A stretch of DNA of 64,000 nucleotides from Alistipes megaguti (GCF_900604385.1 NZ_LR027382.1:806001-870000), one strand, 5' to 3'; numbered from the stretch's first letter, positions 16,180 to 26,314 are shown. Made by a program: numbers and translations. Notes: generated by a model from the sequence alone, not told the origin.

Positions 16180-16887
16180 ATGAAATACCAGCGCATACTC
16201 CTGAAATTGAGCGGCGAATCGCTCCAGGGAACGCAGAAATACGGACTCTCGCCCGAGGTGCTGCAGTCCTACGCCGAACAGATCAAGGCCGCAGCCGCAA
16301 CCGGCGTCCAGATCGGCATCGTCATCGGCGGCGGCAACATCTTCCGCGGCCTTACCGGCGCCAGGAAGGGATTCGACCGCGTCAAGGGCGACCAGATGGG
16401 CATGCTCGCCACGATCATCAACTCGCTGGCCCTGCAGTCCGCGCTCGAGGACAACGGCGTCCGCTGCAAGGTCCTCACCTCGATCCGCATGGAGCCCATC
16501 GGCGAATACTTCTCCAAGGCCCGCGCCATCGAGTATCTCGAAGCCGGTTACGTGGTGATCATCGGCGGCGGAACCTCCAACCCCTACTTCACCACCGACT
16601 CCGCCTCGGCTCTGCGCGGCATCGAGATCGAAGCCGACGTCCTGCTCAAGGGCACCCGTGTCGACGGCGTATATACGGCCGATCCCGAGAAGGACCCCAC
16701 GGCCACGAAATTCCAGGAGATCTCCTTCGAAGAGGTCCTCGACCGCCGGCTCAAGGTCATGGACCTCACGGCCTTCACCCTCTGCCGCGAAAATGGTCTC
16801 GAAATCATCGTCTTCAACATGGACACGCCGGGCAACCTGGGCAAGGTCCTCGCCGGCGAACCGATCGGAACCCTCGTAAAACGCTGA
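16180..16887 (+). CDS. pyrH: UMP kinase
   Basis: A 235-residue hexameric UMP kinase (UMP + ATP to UDP), amino acid kinase fold. Motifs: MKYQRILLKLSGESLQG at the N-terminus, IGIVIGGGNIFRG for phosphate binding, GYVVIIGGGTSNPYFTTDSA, and LLKGTRVDGVYTADPEKDP near the ATP site. ATG 16180 matches the family length. A TATCTTCG box near 16147 suits the Bacteroidota -7 element. It is followed after 4 bases by the thioredoxin-like gene and then frr, so pyrH-tlpA-frr is an operon. pyrH and frr commonly sit together in bacteria. Confidence 0.96.
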   Translation: MKYQRILLKLSGESLQGTQKYGLSPEVLQSYAEQIKAAAATGVQIGIVIGGGNIFRGLTGARKGFDRVKGDQMGMLATIINSLALQSALEDNGVRCKVLTSIRMEPIGEYFSKARAIEYLEAGYVVIIGGGTSNPYFTTDSASALRGIEIEADVLLKGTRVDGVYTADPEKDPTATKFQEISFEEVLDRRLKVMDLTAFTLCRENGLEIIVFNMDTPGNLGKVLAGEPIGTLVKR

Positions 16888-16891
16888 TACC

Positions 16892-17497
16892 ATGGCTATC
16901 CGCAAACACCACCGCAAGAGCAGTCGCCAGTTGTGGATCATGCTGGCGCTGATCGCCGTCATCGCGGCCGTCATCGCGCTGCTGCCCAACGGGGCGGAGC
17001 CGGAGCCGCAACCCGCCGACGAACTCGAAGCCACGACCCTCGTCCATGCCGGCGAGGAGGCCCCGGACTTCTCTGTCGGCATGTTCGACGGCTCGACGGT
17101 CACCCTCTCCGAACTGCGCGGAAAGGTCGTCCTGCTCAACTTCTGGGCCACCTGGTGCCCGCCCTGCCGCGAGGAACTCACCCACGTGCAGAGCGATATC
17201 ATCGACCGTTTCGCCGGCCGTGATTTCCTCTTCCTGCCCGTTTCGCGCGGCGAAAGCCGTCAGGCCGTGGCCGCCTTCCGCCAGAAAACCGGATACGACT
17301 TCCCCATGGGACTCGACTCCACCCGCTCGGTCTATGACCGCTACGCTTCGAACTACATCCCCCGCAACTTCCTGATCGATGCCGAAGGCAAGGTCGTGAC
17401 GGCCACCATCGGATTCGAACCGGAGGAGTTCGACGAGTTGATCCGTGCCATCGAGGCCACCCTTGCCCAGGCCGAGCAGAACCGAACCGAAGAATAA
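16892..17497 (+). CDS. TlpA/ResA-like membrane-anchored thioredoxin
   Basis: A 201-residue protein with an N-terminal membrane anchor (about 15-32, LWIMLALIAVIAAVIALL) and a periplasmic thioredoxin fold. The active site is WATWCPPCREE (Cys-Pro-Pro-Cys), followed by the cis-Pro loop YIPRNFLID. Such proteins reduce disulfides in periplasmic proteins, for example in cytochrome c maturation or lipoprotein redox control. The partner is not indicated. It sits between pyrH and frr with gaps of 4 and 18 bases, so it is cotranscribed with them, an arrangement unrelated to its likely role. Confidence 0.9.
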   Translation: MAIRKHHRKSSRQLWIMLALIAVIAAVIALLPNGAEPEPQPADELEATTLVHAGEEAPDFSVGMFDGSTVTLSELRGKVVLLNFWATWCPPCREELTHVQSDIIDRFAGRDFLFLPVSRGESRQAVAAFRQKTGYDFPMGLDSTRSVYDRYASNYIPRNFLIDAEGKVVTATIGFEPEEFDELIRAIEATLAQAEQNRTEE

Positions 17498-17515
17498 TTC
17501 AAATCAATACCGCAT

Positions 17516-18073
17516 ATGGATACCAAAACGATTCTCAACGATGCTTCGGCCCGCATGCAGAAGGCCATCGACCACCTCGAGGAGGAACTCCTCAATGTCC
17601 GCGCCGGCAAGGCGTCGCCCAACGTCCTCAACGGCGTGATGGTCGACTATTTCGGTTCGCAGGTGCCCGTTTCGGGTGCCGCCAGCGTCACCGTCCCCGA
17701 TGCCAAGACCATCCTCATCCAGCCCTGGGACAAGAAGATGCTCCGCATCATCGAGAAGGCCATCCTCGATTCGAACATCGGTCTGACCCCCTCGAACAAC
17801 GGCGAAACGATTCGTCTGACCATTCCGCCCCTGACCGAGGATCGACGCAAGGAGCTCGTCAAGCAGATCCGCAGCGAGGCCGAAACCGCCCGTATCAGCC
17901 TGCGCAATGCCCGCCGCGAGGCCGTCGAAGCCTTCAAGAAAGCCCAGAAGGAGGGTATGCCTGAAGACGAGTCGAAAGACGGCGAAAGCCAGTCGCAGAA
18001 ACTCCTCGAGAAGTTCACCAAACAGCTCGACGAGGTACTGGCCCGCAAGGAGAAGGAGATCATGACCGTCTGA
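17516..18073 (+). CDS. frr: Ribosome recycling factor
   Basis: A 185-residue protein that splits post-termination ribosomes with EF-G. Typical sequence: MQKAIDHLEEELLNVRAGKASPNVLNGVMVDYFGS, then VPDAKTILIQPWDKKMLRIIEKAI, NGETIRLTIPPLTEDRRKELVKQ and a final long helix rich in Lys and Glu. Length is normal. Last gene of the pyrH operon, followed by a strong intrinsic terminator. Confidence 0.97.
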   Translation: MDTKTILNDASARMQKAIDHLEEELLNVRAGKASPNVLNGVMVDYFGSQVPVSGAASVTVPDAKTILIQPWDKKMLRIIEKAILDSNIGLTPSNNGETIRLTIPPLTEDRRKELVKQIRSEAETARISLRNARREAVEAFKKAQKEGMPEDESKDGESQSQKLLEKFTKQLDEVLARKEKEIMTV

Positions 18074-18106
18074 TCCGGCCGATTCCCGATCCTGCAGAAA
18101 TCCATG

Positions 18107-18143
18107 ACACCCGGTTCCTTTGTGAATCGGGTGTTTTTGTTTT
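18107..18143 (+). terminator. Intrinsic terminator of the pyrH-frr operon
   Basis: ACACCCGGTTC and GAATCGGGTGT form an 11-bp stem with one G-U pair around CTTTGT, followed by TTTTGTTTTG. Confidence 0.85.
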
Positions 18144-18336
18144 GTCGGACGACGTCGGGCGCAAGACAGGCCGCCCGTTCCGACACCCGCACCCCGGAGG
18201 ACAATCCGTAATACGGACCGTTGTCCGGCAGCCCGAATGCAGGCGGAACGGAAGCGGGCAGAACGGAAGCCTGTTCGACCGCCATTGCGGCTTCCCGCCG
18301 GGAATCCCGCAAACCCGGCAAACAGCCGCAAAAAAA
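18144..18336. other. Spacer between convergent terminators
   Basis: GC-rich sequence between the terminators of frr and pckA. I see no gene or repeat in it. Confidence 0.5.
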
Positions 18337-18366
18337 ACGGGGCGGATGGAGAACCATCCGCCCCGT
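18337..18366 (-). terminator. Intrinsic terminator of pckA
   Basis: A perfect 13-bp stem, ACGGGGCGGATGG with CCATCCGCCCCGT and loop AGAA. On the minus strand it is followed by TTTTTTT. Confidence 0.85.
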
Positions 18367-18405
18367 CGGGGTTATCTCATGCGGCAGATACCGCACGGAG
18401 AGTCA

Positions 18406-20010
18406 TTACAACTTCGGGCCGGCAGCCACGAGGTTCTTGCCCTCCTCGTTGCCCGTGAACTTCTGGAAGTTCTTGATGAAGCGGCCGGCGAGGTCCTTGG
18501 CCTTCTCGTCCCACTGCGATGCATCGGCATACGTGTCGCGCGGATCGAGGATGTGCGAGTCAACACCCGGCAGCTCGGTGGGCACCTTGAAGTCGAAGAC
18601 AGGGATCATCTTCGTAGGAGCCTTGTCGATCGAGCCGTCGAGGATGGCGTCGATGATGCCACGCGTATCCTTGATCGAGATACGCTTGCCGGTGCCGTTC
18701 CAACCCGTGTTCACGAGGTAGGCCTTGGCGCCCGACTTCTCCATCTTCTTGACCAGCTCCTGGCCGTACTTCGTCGGGTGCAGCGACAGGAAGGCGGCAC
18801 CGAAGCAAGCCGAGAAAGTCGGCGTCGGCTCGGTGATACCACGCTCCGTACCGGCCAGCTTGGCGGTGAAGCCCGACAGGAAGTAGTACTTCGTCTGCTC
18901 CGGAGTCAGGATCGATACCGGGGGCAGCACGCCGAATGCATCGGCCGAGAGGAAGATCACCTTCTTGGCGGCCGGAGCCTTCGATACCGGCTTAACGATA
19001 TTCTCGATGTGGAAGATCGGGTACGATACACGGGTGTTCTCCGTTACCGACTTGTCGGCGTAATCGATCTTGCCCTTCTTGTCCACGGTTACGTTCTCCA
19101 GCAGGGCGTTGCGGCGGATGGCGTTCCAGATGTCGGGCTCGTTCTCCTTCGAGAGGTTGATCACCTTGGCGTAGCAACCGCCCTCGAAGTTAAAGACGCC
19201 GTCGTCGTCCCATCCGTGCTCGTCGTCACCGATCAGCTGACGCTTCGGATCGGTCGACAGCGTGGTCTTGCCCGTTCCCGACAGACCGAAGAAGATGGCC
19301 GTTTCGCCCTTCTCGTTCGTGTTGGCCGAGCAGTGCATCGAAGCCATGCCCTTCAGCGGCAGCAGGTAGTTCATGTAGGAGAACATACCCTTCTTCATCT
19401 CACCGCCGTACCAGGTGTTGATGATCACCTGCATCTTCTCCGTGAGGTTGAAGACTACGGCCGTCTCCGAGTTCAGACCCAGCTCCTTGTAGTTTTTCAC
19501 CTTGGCTTTCGAAGCGTTCAGTACCACGAAATCGGGCTCGCCGTACTTCTCCAGCTCCTCATCCGTCGGACGGATGAACATGTTCTTCACGAAGTGAGCC
19601 TGCCAGGCAACCTCCATGATGAAACGGATCTTCAGACGCGAGTTCTCGTTGGCGCCGCAGAACGTATCAACCACGTAGAGCTTCTTGCCCGAGAGCTCCT
19701 CGGCTGCGATCTTCTTCAGCTCTTTCCAAGCCTTCTTCGTCACGGGCTTGTTATCGTTCTTGTACTCGTCGGAGGTCCACCAGATCGTATCCTTCGTGGT
19801 TTCGTCCATCACGAAGAACTTGTCCTTGGGCGAACGGCCCGTATAGACTCCCGTCATTACGTTAACGGCTCCCGTCTCGGTCAACTGACCCTTCTCATAC
19901 CCACGCAGGCCTTTCTTGGTCTCCTCACGGAACAGTTCGTCGTAGGAGGGATTGTACACGATCTCGGTTACGCCCGTGATCCCGTACTTTTTCAGATCCA
20001 TTTTGTCCAT
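18406..20010 (-). CDS. pckA: Phosphoenolpyruvate carboxykinase (ATP)
   Basis: A 534-residue enzyme interconverting oxaloacetate + ATP and phosphoenolpyruvate + CO2 + ADP. Gut Bacteroidota mostly run it toward oxaloacetate to fix CO2. Motifs: [12 protein letters not shown] near the N-terminus, the kinase-1a P-loop [38 protein letters not shown] with metal ligands, and the adenine-binding region [17 protein letters not shown]. Start taken at [10 protein letters not shown] (20010). MDLKKYG (20001) is an alternative, and the longer upstream frame overlaps the promoter box at 20089-20096. Confidence 0.96.
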   Translation of the reverse strand: MDKMDLKKYGITGVTEIVYNPSYDELFREETKKGLRGYEKGQLTETGAVNVMTGVYTGRSPKDKFFVMDETTKDTIWWTSDEYKNDNKPVTKKAWKELKKIAAEELSGKKLYVVDTFCGANENSRLKIRFIMEVAWQAHFVKNMFIRPTDEELEKYGEPDFVVLNASKAKVKNYKELGLNSETAVVFNLTEKMQVIINTWYGGEMKKGMFSYMNYLLPLKGMASMHCSANTNEKGETAIFFGLSGTGKTTLSTDPKRQLIGDDEHGWDDDGVFNFEGGCYAKVINLSKENEPDIWNAIRRNALLENVTVDKKGKIDYADKSVTENTRVSYPIFHIENIVKPVSKAPAAKKVIFLSADAFGVLPPVSILTPEQTKYYFLSGFTAKLAGTERGITEPTPTFSACFGAAFLSLHPTKYGQELVKKMEKSGAKAYLVNTGWNGTGKRISIKDTRGIIDAILDGSIDKAPTKMIPVFDFKVPTELPGVDSHILDPRDTYADASQWDEKAKDLAGRFIKNFQKFTGNEEGKNLVAAGPKL

Positions 20011-20088
20011 AACTTGTTTATTTTGATTAAACACCAAATCCTTAACCCAACGTCCGGGCAGCGTTGAAAATTGCCTTTTCGGACGGCA

Positions 20089-20096
20089 CAAAGGTA
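20089..20096 (-). promoter_or_regulatory. -7 box of pckA
   Basis: Minus-strand TACCTTTG, the Bacteroidota consensus, about 80 bases before the pckA start. The leader between it and the ATG is therefore about 70 bases. Confidence 0.55.
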
Positions 20097-20136
20097 AAAA
20101 CTTTTTCCAGAATTGTGAAAAAAATAACAGCATAAA

Positions 20137-20736
20137 TTACGAAAATTTTTTACGATCCCCGCCCGGCGGCGGCGACGGGCGGTTCGCAGGTCCCCGGGAG
20201 TCGGAAGTCCTGACTCCGCAGGAGCGCTTCTGGACGGGGTTTACAGTGCACGGCCGAGCCCGGCAGAAGTACCGGCGAATGGCAGGACACCGTCCAGAAA
20301 GAGCGCGGCATGGACGGACGAGGCAAGCCCTGTTGCGATCCCGAAAAGCCACTGTCCAGATAAAAGGAGGGACAAAACAGCCGAAGCGGTCAGGACAACC
20401 GGGAGAATCCGAAACGACAAGGAGGATTCGGACAGCCGAAGCACCGGGAAAGGGACAGCAGGGGACGAGAGGAACGGAAAGTACAGGACGGACAGGACAG
20501 GACAGGGAAAGCAGGCAGGACGGGAAAGGGCACCAACAGCCGAAACCGGCGAAATGATACCGACTGCCCGGCTGCCGGAACGGTCGGGACAACAGGAACA
20601 GCACAAGCAACCGGAACGCCCGAACCGTCGGGCAGCCGCACCTTTTTCGAAAGATTTCCTTTCCGATTTCAAAACGGAGATTTTATCCGAAAAATAATTT
20701 CATTTCGAAAAACGTTTCCCATGCCGAGAATTTTTG
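20137..20736. other. Purine-rich spacer without a convincing gene
   Basis: About 600 bases between divergent pckA and the hemW-like gene. From about 20240 to 20640 the plus strand is strongly purine-rich (blocks of GGAAAGG, GACAGG, GGGAGAAT). Long open frames on the minus strand (up to 143 codons) reflect this bias and give Phe/Ser/Pro/Cys-rich nonsense without start context. Similar tracts occur in other gaps of this window. Function unknown. Confidence 0.55.
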
Positions 20737-20744
20737 TATCTTTG
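20737..20744 (+). promoter_or_regulatory. -7 box of the hemW-like gene
   Basis: TATCTTTG ends 7 bases before ATG 20752, implying an almost leaderless transcript. Confidence 0.65.
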
Positions 20745-20751
20745 GTTTGTT

Positions 20752-21864
20752 ATGGCCGGACTCTACCTTCATATCCCCTTCTGCAAGCGCGTATGCGCCT
20801 ACTGCGACTTCTTCAAGGAGGTCGGAACCCGCCGCATGGGCCCGCTCATCGAAGCCATGCACCGCGAAATGGAGTCCCGTCGCGACTATCTCGGCCAGGA
20901 AGCCGTCCGAACCCGCTATTTCGGCGGCGGAACCCCCTCGCTCTGCCCGCCCGACGTGCTGAAAGGACTCCTGGACCACGCCGCAGAGCTCTTCGACTGC
21001 TCGCAGGTCGAGGAGACCACCCTCGAAGCCAACCCCGATGACCTGACTCCCGAATACCTCGAAGCCCTGCGACGGGCCGGCATCGACCGTCTGTCGATCG
21101 GCATCCAGTCGTTCGACGACGCCTGTCTGCGGTTGATGAACCGCCGTCACACCGCCGCTCAAGCCGAAGAGGCTGTCCGGAACGCCCGCAAGGCCGGTTT
21201 CGAAAATATCACCGTCGATCTGATTTTCGGCGTGCCGGGTTTCGGCGGCGATTCGCTCCGCCGTTCGATCGACCGCACGCTGGAGCTCGGCGTCGAACAC
21301 ATCTCGGCCTATCACCTCACGATCGAACCCGGTACGGCCTTCGGCCGCCGGATGGAGCGCGGCGAGTTCGCCCCGGTGGACGAAACGGTCAGCGAAACGG
21401 AGTATGCGCTGGTTCACGAGCGACTCACCGGTGCCGGCTATGAGCACTACGAGGTTTCGAATTTCGCCCGTCCCGGGTTTCGAGCCCGCCACAACTCGGC
21501 CTACTGGCACGGCGTCAAATACCTCGGAATCGGTCCGGCGGCCCACTCCTTCGACGGCCGCGAACGCCATTGGAACGCCTCGTCCGTCGACCGCTACCTC
21601 GCCGGCGAAGCCCCCGAAGCGGAGATCCTCACCGACCGCGACCGTTTCAACGAGTATGTGATGACCCGGCTGCGCACGGCCGAGGGGATCGACCTCGGAC
21701 AGGCCGAAGCCCTTTTCGGCCCCGATCGCACCGCCCGCATGCGCCATGAGGCCGAAGGCTGGATCCGGGCCGGAATCCTCCGCATCGAGGGGACGCAAAT
21801 GGCCATTCCGGCCGAACGCATGCTCGTTTCGGATGCCGTCATCGAAGAGCTCTTCGAAACGTAA
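20752..21864 (+). CDS. hemW: Radical SAM heme chaperone HemW-like protein
   Basis: A 370-residue radical SAM protein. MAGLYLHIPFCKRVCAYCDFF carries the CxxxCxYCxF motif of HemW, where Phe replaces the fourth Cys position used by HemN. Further signatures are YFGGGTPSLCPPDVL, TLEANPDD, RLSIGIQSFDDACLRLMNRRHT and YEVSNFARPGFRARHNSAYW. HemW binds heme and delivers it to respiratory proteins. It is often mislabelled as oxygen-independent coproporphyrinogen oxidase. Length fits HemW, not the longer HemN. Monocistronic, with its own promoter. Confidence 0.9.
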   Translation: MAGLYLHIPFCKRVCAYCDFFKEVGTRRMGPLIEAMHREMESRRDYLGQEAVRTRYFGGGTPSLCPPDVLKGLLDHAAELFDCSQVEETTLEANPDDLTPEYLEALRRAGIDRLSIGIQSFDDACLRLMNRRHTAAQAEEAVRNARKAGFENITVDLIFGVPGFGGDSLRRSIDRTLELGVEHISAYHLTIEPGTAFGRRMERGEFAPVDETVSETEYALVHERLTGAGYEHYEVSNFARPGFRARHNSAYWHGVKYLGIGPAAHSFDGRERHWNASSVDRYLAGEAPEAEILTDRDRFNEYVMTRLRTAEGIDLGQAEALFGPDRTARMRHEAEGWIRAGILRIEGTQMAIPAERMLVSDAVIEELFET

Positions 21865-21935
21865 GCCAGCTTCGCAACCAAATGAAACAGAAATGTTAAG
21901 TTATTATTAAATATTTTTAGTAATTGATTTTTCAA

Positions 21936-21966
21936 TTGTTTTATCTAAATATAAGTATTACCTTTG
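21936..21966 (+). promoter_or_regulatory. Promoter of the glycogen cluster
   Basis: TTG at 21936-21938, a 20-base spacer and TACCTTTG at 21959-21966, in an AT-rich stretch. The transcript should start near 21973, about 40 bases before the synthase-phosphorylase ATG. Confidence 0.7.
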
Positions 21967-22011
21967 CGGCCGGATCCAAATCCGTTCGTCACGAATCAAA
22001 CAAGCACAAAT

Positions 22012-25000
22012 ATGAGCAACGCTAAACACACTCCCGACTTCCTGTTCGAGGTAAGTTGGGAGGTATGCAACAAGGTGGGCGGAATCCACACCGTCATCTC
22101 GACCAAAGCACAGACCGTCACCCGAAAATTCGGCGACCGCTACCTCCTGCTCGGCCCCGATCTCTCGCACGAAGGCGTAAACCCCGAATTCGAGGAGGAT
22201 CAGAACCTGCTCAAGGCCTGGCGCCAGGGCCTCTACAACGAGGGGATCCGCGTCCGCGCCGGACACTGGAAAATCAAGGGCGAACCCACGGTCCTGCTCG
22301 TCGACTTCTCGTCGCTGATCCCCCGCAAGGACGAAATCCTCAAGAGCCTCTGGGAATCCTACCACGTCGACTCGATCTCCGGTCAGTGGGACTACATCGA
22401 ACCCGTCCTCTTCGGCTGGGCCGCCGGTGTGGTGATCGCCTCCTACGTCAAGAGTTTCGGCGCTCCGACCGACCGCATCGCCGCCCACTTCCACGAGTGG
22501 CAGACCGCCGCCGGAGGACTCTACCTGCGCAACCATTCGCCCTACGTGGCCACGGTATTCACCACCCACGCCACCGTCATGGGCCGCTGCATCGCCGGAA
22601 ACCGACTGCCGCTCTACAACTCGCTCACGAAACTCAACGCCGACGAACTGGCCCGCCGCTTCAACGTCGTGGCCAAACACTCGATCGAAAAGATGGCCGC
22701 CACGTATCACGACGCCTTCCTCACCGTGAGCGACATCACGGCCAACGAATGCAAATACCTGCTTGGCCGCGAACCCGACGGCGTAACCCCCAACGGCTTC
22801 GAAAACGACTTCGTCTGGTCGGGCGACGAGTACTACGCCAAACGCGACGAGGCCCGCAAGGCCATGATCAACGTAGCCGAAGCCTGCCTGGGCGAAAAAT
22901 TCACCGAAGATCCGCTGATCGTCGGAACCAGCGGCCGCTACGAATTCCGCAACAAGGGCATCGACGTCTTCATCGAGTCGCTGAAGATCCTCGCCGAGTC
23001 GGACAAGTTCCAGCGCGAAATCCTCGCCTACATCACCGTGCCGGCCGGAAACCGCGGCCCGCGCGTCGACCTGCAGGCCCACCTGGCCGATCCGTCGAAA
23101 CCCATCGACGCCTCGCAGTACAAATACTCGACCCACTATCTGGAGGACCAGACCTGGGACCCGATCGTCAACGCCCTGAAGGACAGCCCGCTGACCAAAC
23201 CCGGTTCGAAGGTCAGGGTAATCTTCGTCCCCACGTACCTCAACCACAACGACGGCATCTTCAACAAGGACTACTACGAACTGCTCGTCGGCATGGACCT
23301 GACGGTCTTCCCCTCCTACTACGAACCGTGGGGCTACACCCCGCTGGAGTCGGTGGCCTTCTCCGTGCCCACGATCACCACGACACTCGCCGGGTTCGGC
23401 ATGTGGGTCGACAAGCAGCGTGAACATGCCGGCGTGGAGGTCATCCGCCGCGACGACTACAACGACAAGGAGGTCGAGCAGAACATCGCCGACGCCCTGC
23501 TGCGCTTCTCGCAGCTCGACGAAAAACACGTCAACGAGATCCGCACCTCGGCCTACGAAATCTCCACGACGGCCCTCTGGGAGCACCTCTACGCCGCCTA
23601 CGAACAGGCCTATTCCGAGGCGGTCGAGAGCTCGATCGTCCGCACCAACCGCGCCACGCTCGATGACGGCGGAGCCAAGACCGAACAGATCAACTTCGTG
23701 CGGCAGCAACTCTTCGTCGAGAAGCCCAACTGGAGCCGCATGATGGTCGACAAGACCCTGCCCAAGCGGCTGCATGCCCTCGAGGAGCTCTCGCGCAACC
23801 TCTGGTGGTGCTGGAACCCCGGCGCCCGCGACCTGTTCGAGAGCATCGATCCGACGCTCTGGGCCGAATGCGAGCGGAACCCCATCGCCCTTCTCGACAA
23901 GCTCAGCGTCGAGCGCATACGCGAACTCGAAAAGGATTCGAACTTCCTCGCCTTGCTCGATGCCGTGCACACCCAGTTCCGCGACTACATGAACGAGAAG
24001 CCCGACCCGAAGGCCACCTCGATCTCCTATTTCTCGATGGAGTACGGCCTGCACTCCTCGCTGAAGATCTATTCGGGAGGTCTGGGCATCCTGGCCGGAG
24101 ACTATCTCAAGGAGGCTTCGGACCGCAACGTCCCGATGGCCGCCGTCGGACTGCTCTACCGCTACGGATACTTCACGCAGCGCCTCTCGGCCCAGGGTGC
24201 CCAGGAGGCCACCTATGAGGCCCAGAACTTCTACAAGCTGCCGATCTCGCCCGTGCGCGACGAGGCCGGAAACTGGATGACCATCTCGATCGCCTTCCCG
24301 GGACGTACGCTCCTGGCCCGCATCTGGAAATGCCAGGTCGGACGTACGGACCTCTACCTGCTCGACGCCGACATCGAGGACAACCTCGAGGAGGATCGTC
24401 AGGTGACCCACTACCTCTACGGCGGCGACTGGGAAAACCGTCTCAAGCAGGAGATCCTGCTCGGAATCGGCGGTATCCGCGCCCTGTGCAAACTCGGCAT
24501 CAAGCACGACGTATACCACTGCAACGAGGGCCACGCCGCCTTCATCGGCATCGAGCGCATCCGCGACCTGGTCAACCACCGCAAACTCTCCTTCTCGGAG
24601 GCCCTGGAGGTGGTCCGCTCGTCGTCACTCTTCACGACCCACACCCCCGTGCCGGCCGGCCACGACGCCTTCCCCGAGTCGATGATCCGCCAGTACATGT
24701 CGCACTATCCCGACGTGCTGGGAATCACCTGGGAGCAGTACATCAACCTCGGCAAGACGAATCCCAACGATCCGAACGAAAAGTTCTCGATGTCGGTGCT
24801 GGCCTGCAACCTCTCGCAGGAGGTCAACGGCGTATCGTGGCTCCACGGCGAGGTCTCGAAGGAGATTTTCGGCAACATGTGGCCCGGATACTTCAAGAAC
24901 GAACTCCACATCGGATACGTCACCAACGGCGTGCACTTCCCGACCTGGATCGCCACGTCGCTGCGCCGCCTCTACGCCCGCTACTTCGCCGACGGATTCG

Positions 25001-26262
25001 AAGGTCATACCTATGACATCCCCGCCTGGCAGAAGGTGCACAACATCCCCGACGCCGAACTCTGGGAGGAGCGCATGAAGCTCAAGGACAAGCTCATCAA
25101 GCATATCCGCAAGCGTTACAGCGATCCCAAGCAGGTGCGTCTCGAATCGCCGCGCCAGATGCTGCAGGTCATCGAGGGGATCCGTCCCGACGTGCTGACC
25201 ATCGGTTTCGCCCGCCGCTTCGCCACCTACAAGCGCGCCTACCTGCTCTTCACGAACCTCGACCGCCTCTCGGCCATCGTCAACAACAAGGAGCGCCCCG
25301 TACAGTTCATCTTCGCCGGCAAGGCGCACCCCAATGACAAGCCGGGTCAGGATCTGATCAAACGCATCGTCGAGGTGGCCGCCATGCCGCAGTTCGTGGG
25401 CAAGATCCTCTTCCTGCAGAACTATGACATGGAGCTGGCCCGCCGCATGGTTCAGGGCGTGGACGTATGGCTCAATACGCCGACCCGTCCGCTCGAGGCC
25501 TCGGGTACGTCGGGCGAAAAGTGCGTCATGAACGGCGTCATGCAGTTCTCGGTACTCGACGGATGGTGGGTCGAAGGCTACAAGGAGGGCGCCGGTTGGG
25601 CCCTGCCGATGGAGCGCACCTTCACCGACCAGCACTTCCAGGACGAACTCGACGCCGAGATGATCTACAACACCATCGAGGAGCAGATCGCCCCGAAATA
25701 CTACAGCCGCGGCACGGACAACATCCCCCACGATTGGGTAGCCTCGATCAAGAAGTGCGTCGCCGACATCGCCTCGAACTTCACCACCAACCGCATGCTG
25801 ATCGACTACGAGGAGCGGTTCTACAACAAACTTGCCGCCCGCAAGCACCTGATGAGCGCCGATTCCTACCGCATGGCCCGCGAAATCGCCGCCTGGAAAC
25901 GCAAGGTATCGGCCGCCTGGGACAAGGTGCATGCCGTCGACGTACAGCGCGTGAAGATCGACAAGGAGGCCGTCTATGTCGGTGAAAAGTACCACTTCTC
26001 GGTGACGGTCGACGTCGCCAACCTCCGCCCCGAAGACATTGGCGTCGAGATGGTCCTCGCCCGTCAGATCGTCGGCGGTCAGTCGGTCAACGTCACCCGC
26101 ACGATCCAGCTCGAACGCACCAAAATCGAAGGCAGTCAGGTCACCTATGCTCTGGACTACACCCCCGACGAGGCCGGCACGTTCGACGTGGCGCTGCGTA
26201 TCTACCCCTCGAACCCCAATCTCCCCCACCGTATGGACTTTGCCCTCGTGAAGTGGGCCTGA
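22012..26262 (+). CDS. Fused glycogen synthase (GT3) and alpha-glucan phosphorylase (GT35)
   Basis: A 1416-residue fusion. The first half (about 1-550) is a GT3 glycogen synthase of the eukaryotic type: FEVSWEVCNKVGGIHTVISTKA at the start, FHEWQTAAGG, TTHATVMGR, and YYEPWGYTPLESVAFSVPT in the donor-binding region. From about residue 570 (SRMMVDKTLPKRLHALEELSRNLWWCWNP) it is an alpha-glucan phosphorylase, with EYGLHSSLKIYSGGLGILAGDYLKEASD, HCNEGHAAF and, near the PLP site, EASGTSGEKCVMNGVMQFSVLDGWWVEG. The C-terminal end (about 1310-1416) adds a small beta domain. One protein thus has modules for both building and degrading glycogen. The start MSNAKHTPD follows the promoter at a suitable distance. 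This fused architecture is known in Bacteroidota. Confidence 0.92.
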   Translation: MSNAKHTPDFLFEVSWEVCNKVGGIHTVISTKAQTVTRKFGDRYLLLGPDLSHEGVNPEFEEDQNLLKAWRQGLYNEGIRVRAGHWKIKGEPTVLLVDFSSLIPRKDEILKSLWESYHVDSISGQWDYIEPVLFGWAAGVVIASYVKSFGAPTDRIAAHFHEWQTAAGGLYLRNHSPYVATVFTTHATVMGRCIAGNRLPLYNSLTKLNADELARRFNVVAKHSIEKMAATYHDAFLTVSDITANECKYLLGREPDGVTPNGFENDFVWSGDEYYAKRDEARKAMINVAEACLGEKFTEDPLIVGTSGRYEFRNKGIDVFIESLKILAESDKFQREILAYITVPAGNRGPRVDLQAHLADPSKPIDASQYKYSTHYLEDQTWDPIVNALKDSPLTKPGSKVRVIFVPTYLNHNDGIFNKDYYELLVGMDLTVFPSYYEPWGYTPLESVAFSVPTITTTLAGFGMWVDKQREHAGVEVIRRDDYNDKEVEQNIADALLRFSQLDEKHVNEIRTSAYEISTTALWEHLYAAYEQAYSEAVESSIVRTNRATLDDGGAKTEQINFVRQQLFVEKPNWSRMMVDKTLPKRLHALEELSRNLWWCWNPGARDLFESIDPTLWAECERNPIALLDKLSVERIRELEKDSNFLALLDAVHTQFRDYMNEKPDPKATSISYFSMEYGLHSSLKIYSGGLGILAGDYLKEASDRNVPMAAVGLLYRYGYFTQRLSAQGAQEATYEAQNFYKLPISPVRDEAGNWMTISIAFPGRTLLARIWKCQVGRTDLYLLDADIEDNLEEDRQVTHYLYGGDWENRLKQEILLGIGGIRALCKLGIKHDVYHCNEGHAAFIGIERIRDLVNHRKLSFSEALEVVRSSSLFTTHTPVPAGHDAFPESMIRQYMSHYPDVLGITWEQYINLGKTNPNDPNEKFSMSVLACNLSQEVNGVSWLHGEVSKEIFGNMWPGYFKNELHIGYVTNGVHFPTWIATSLRRLYARYFADGFEGHTYDIPAWQKVHNIPDAELWEERMKLKDKLIKHIRKRYSDPKQVRLESPRQMLQVIEGIRPDVLTIGFARRFATYKRAYLLFTNLDRLSAIVNNKERPVQFIFAGKAHPNDKPGQDLIKRIVEVAAMPQFVGKILFLQNYDMELARRMVQGVDVWLNTPTRPLEASGTSGEKCVMNGVMQFSVLDGWWVEGYKEGAGWALPMERTFTDQHFQDELDAEMIYNTIEEQIAPKYYSRGTDNIPHDWVASIKKCVADIASNFTTNRMLIDYEERFYNKLAARKHLMSADSYRMAREIAAWKRKVSAAWDKVHAVDVQRVKIDKEAVYVGEKYHFSVTVDVANLRPEDIGVEMVLARQIVGGQSVNVTRTIQLERTKIEGSQVTYALDYTPDEAGTFDVALRIYPSNPNLPHRMDFALVKWA

Positions 26263-26314
26263 TAACAAAACGGGGTGGATTATTGGTGCGAAAAGTGTCG
26301 TTTTTCAGCAACAG

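Noticed and set aside
20241..20672. 143-codon minus-strand frame between pckA and the hemW-like gene
   Set aside because: Composition (Cys, Phe, Ser, Pro, Leu) follows from the purine-rich opposite strand. There is no promoter, no ribosome site and no protein-like pattern, and overlapping frames in other phases are equally open.
20752..21864. Oxygen-independent coproporphyrinogen III oxidase (HemN)
   Set aside because: The motif is CxxxCxYCxF and the length about 370 residues, which fit HemW rather than HemN.
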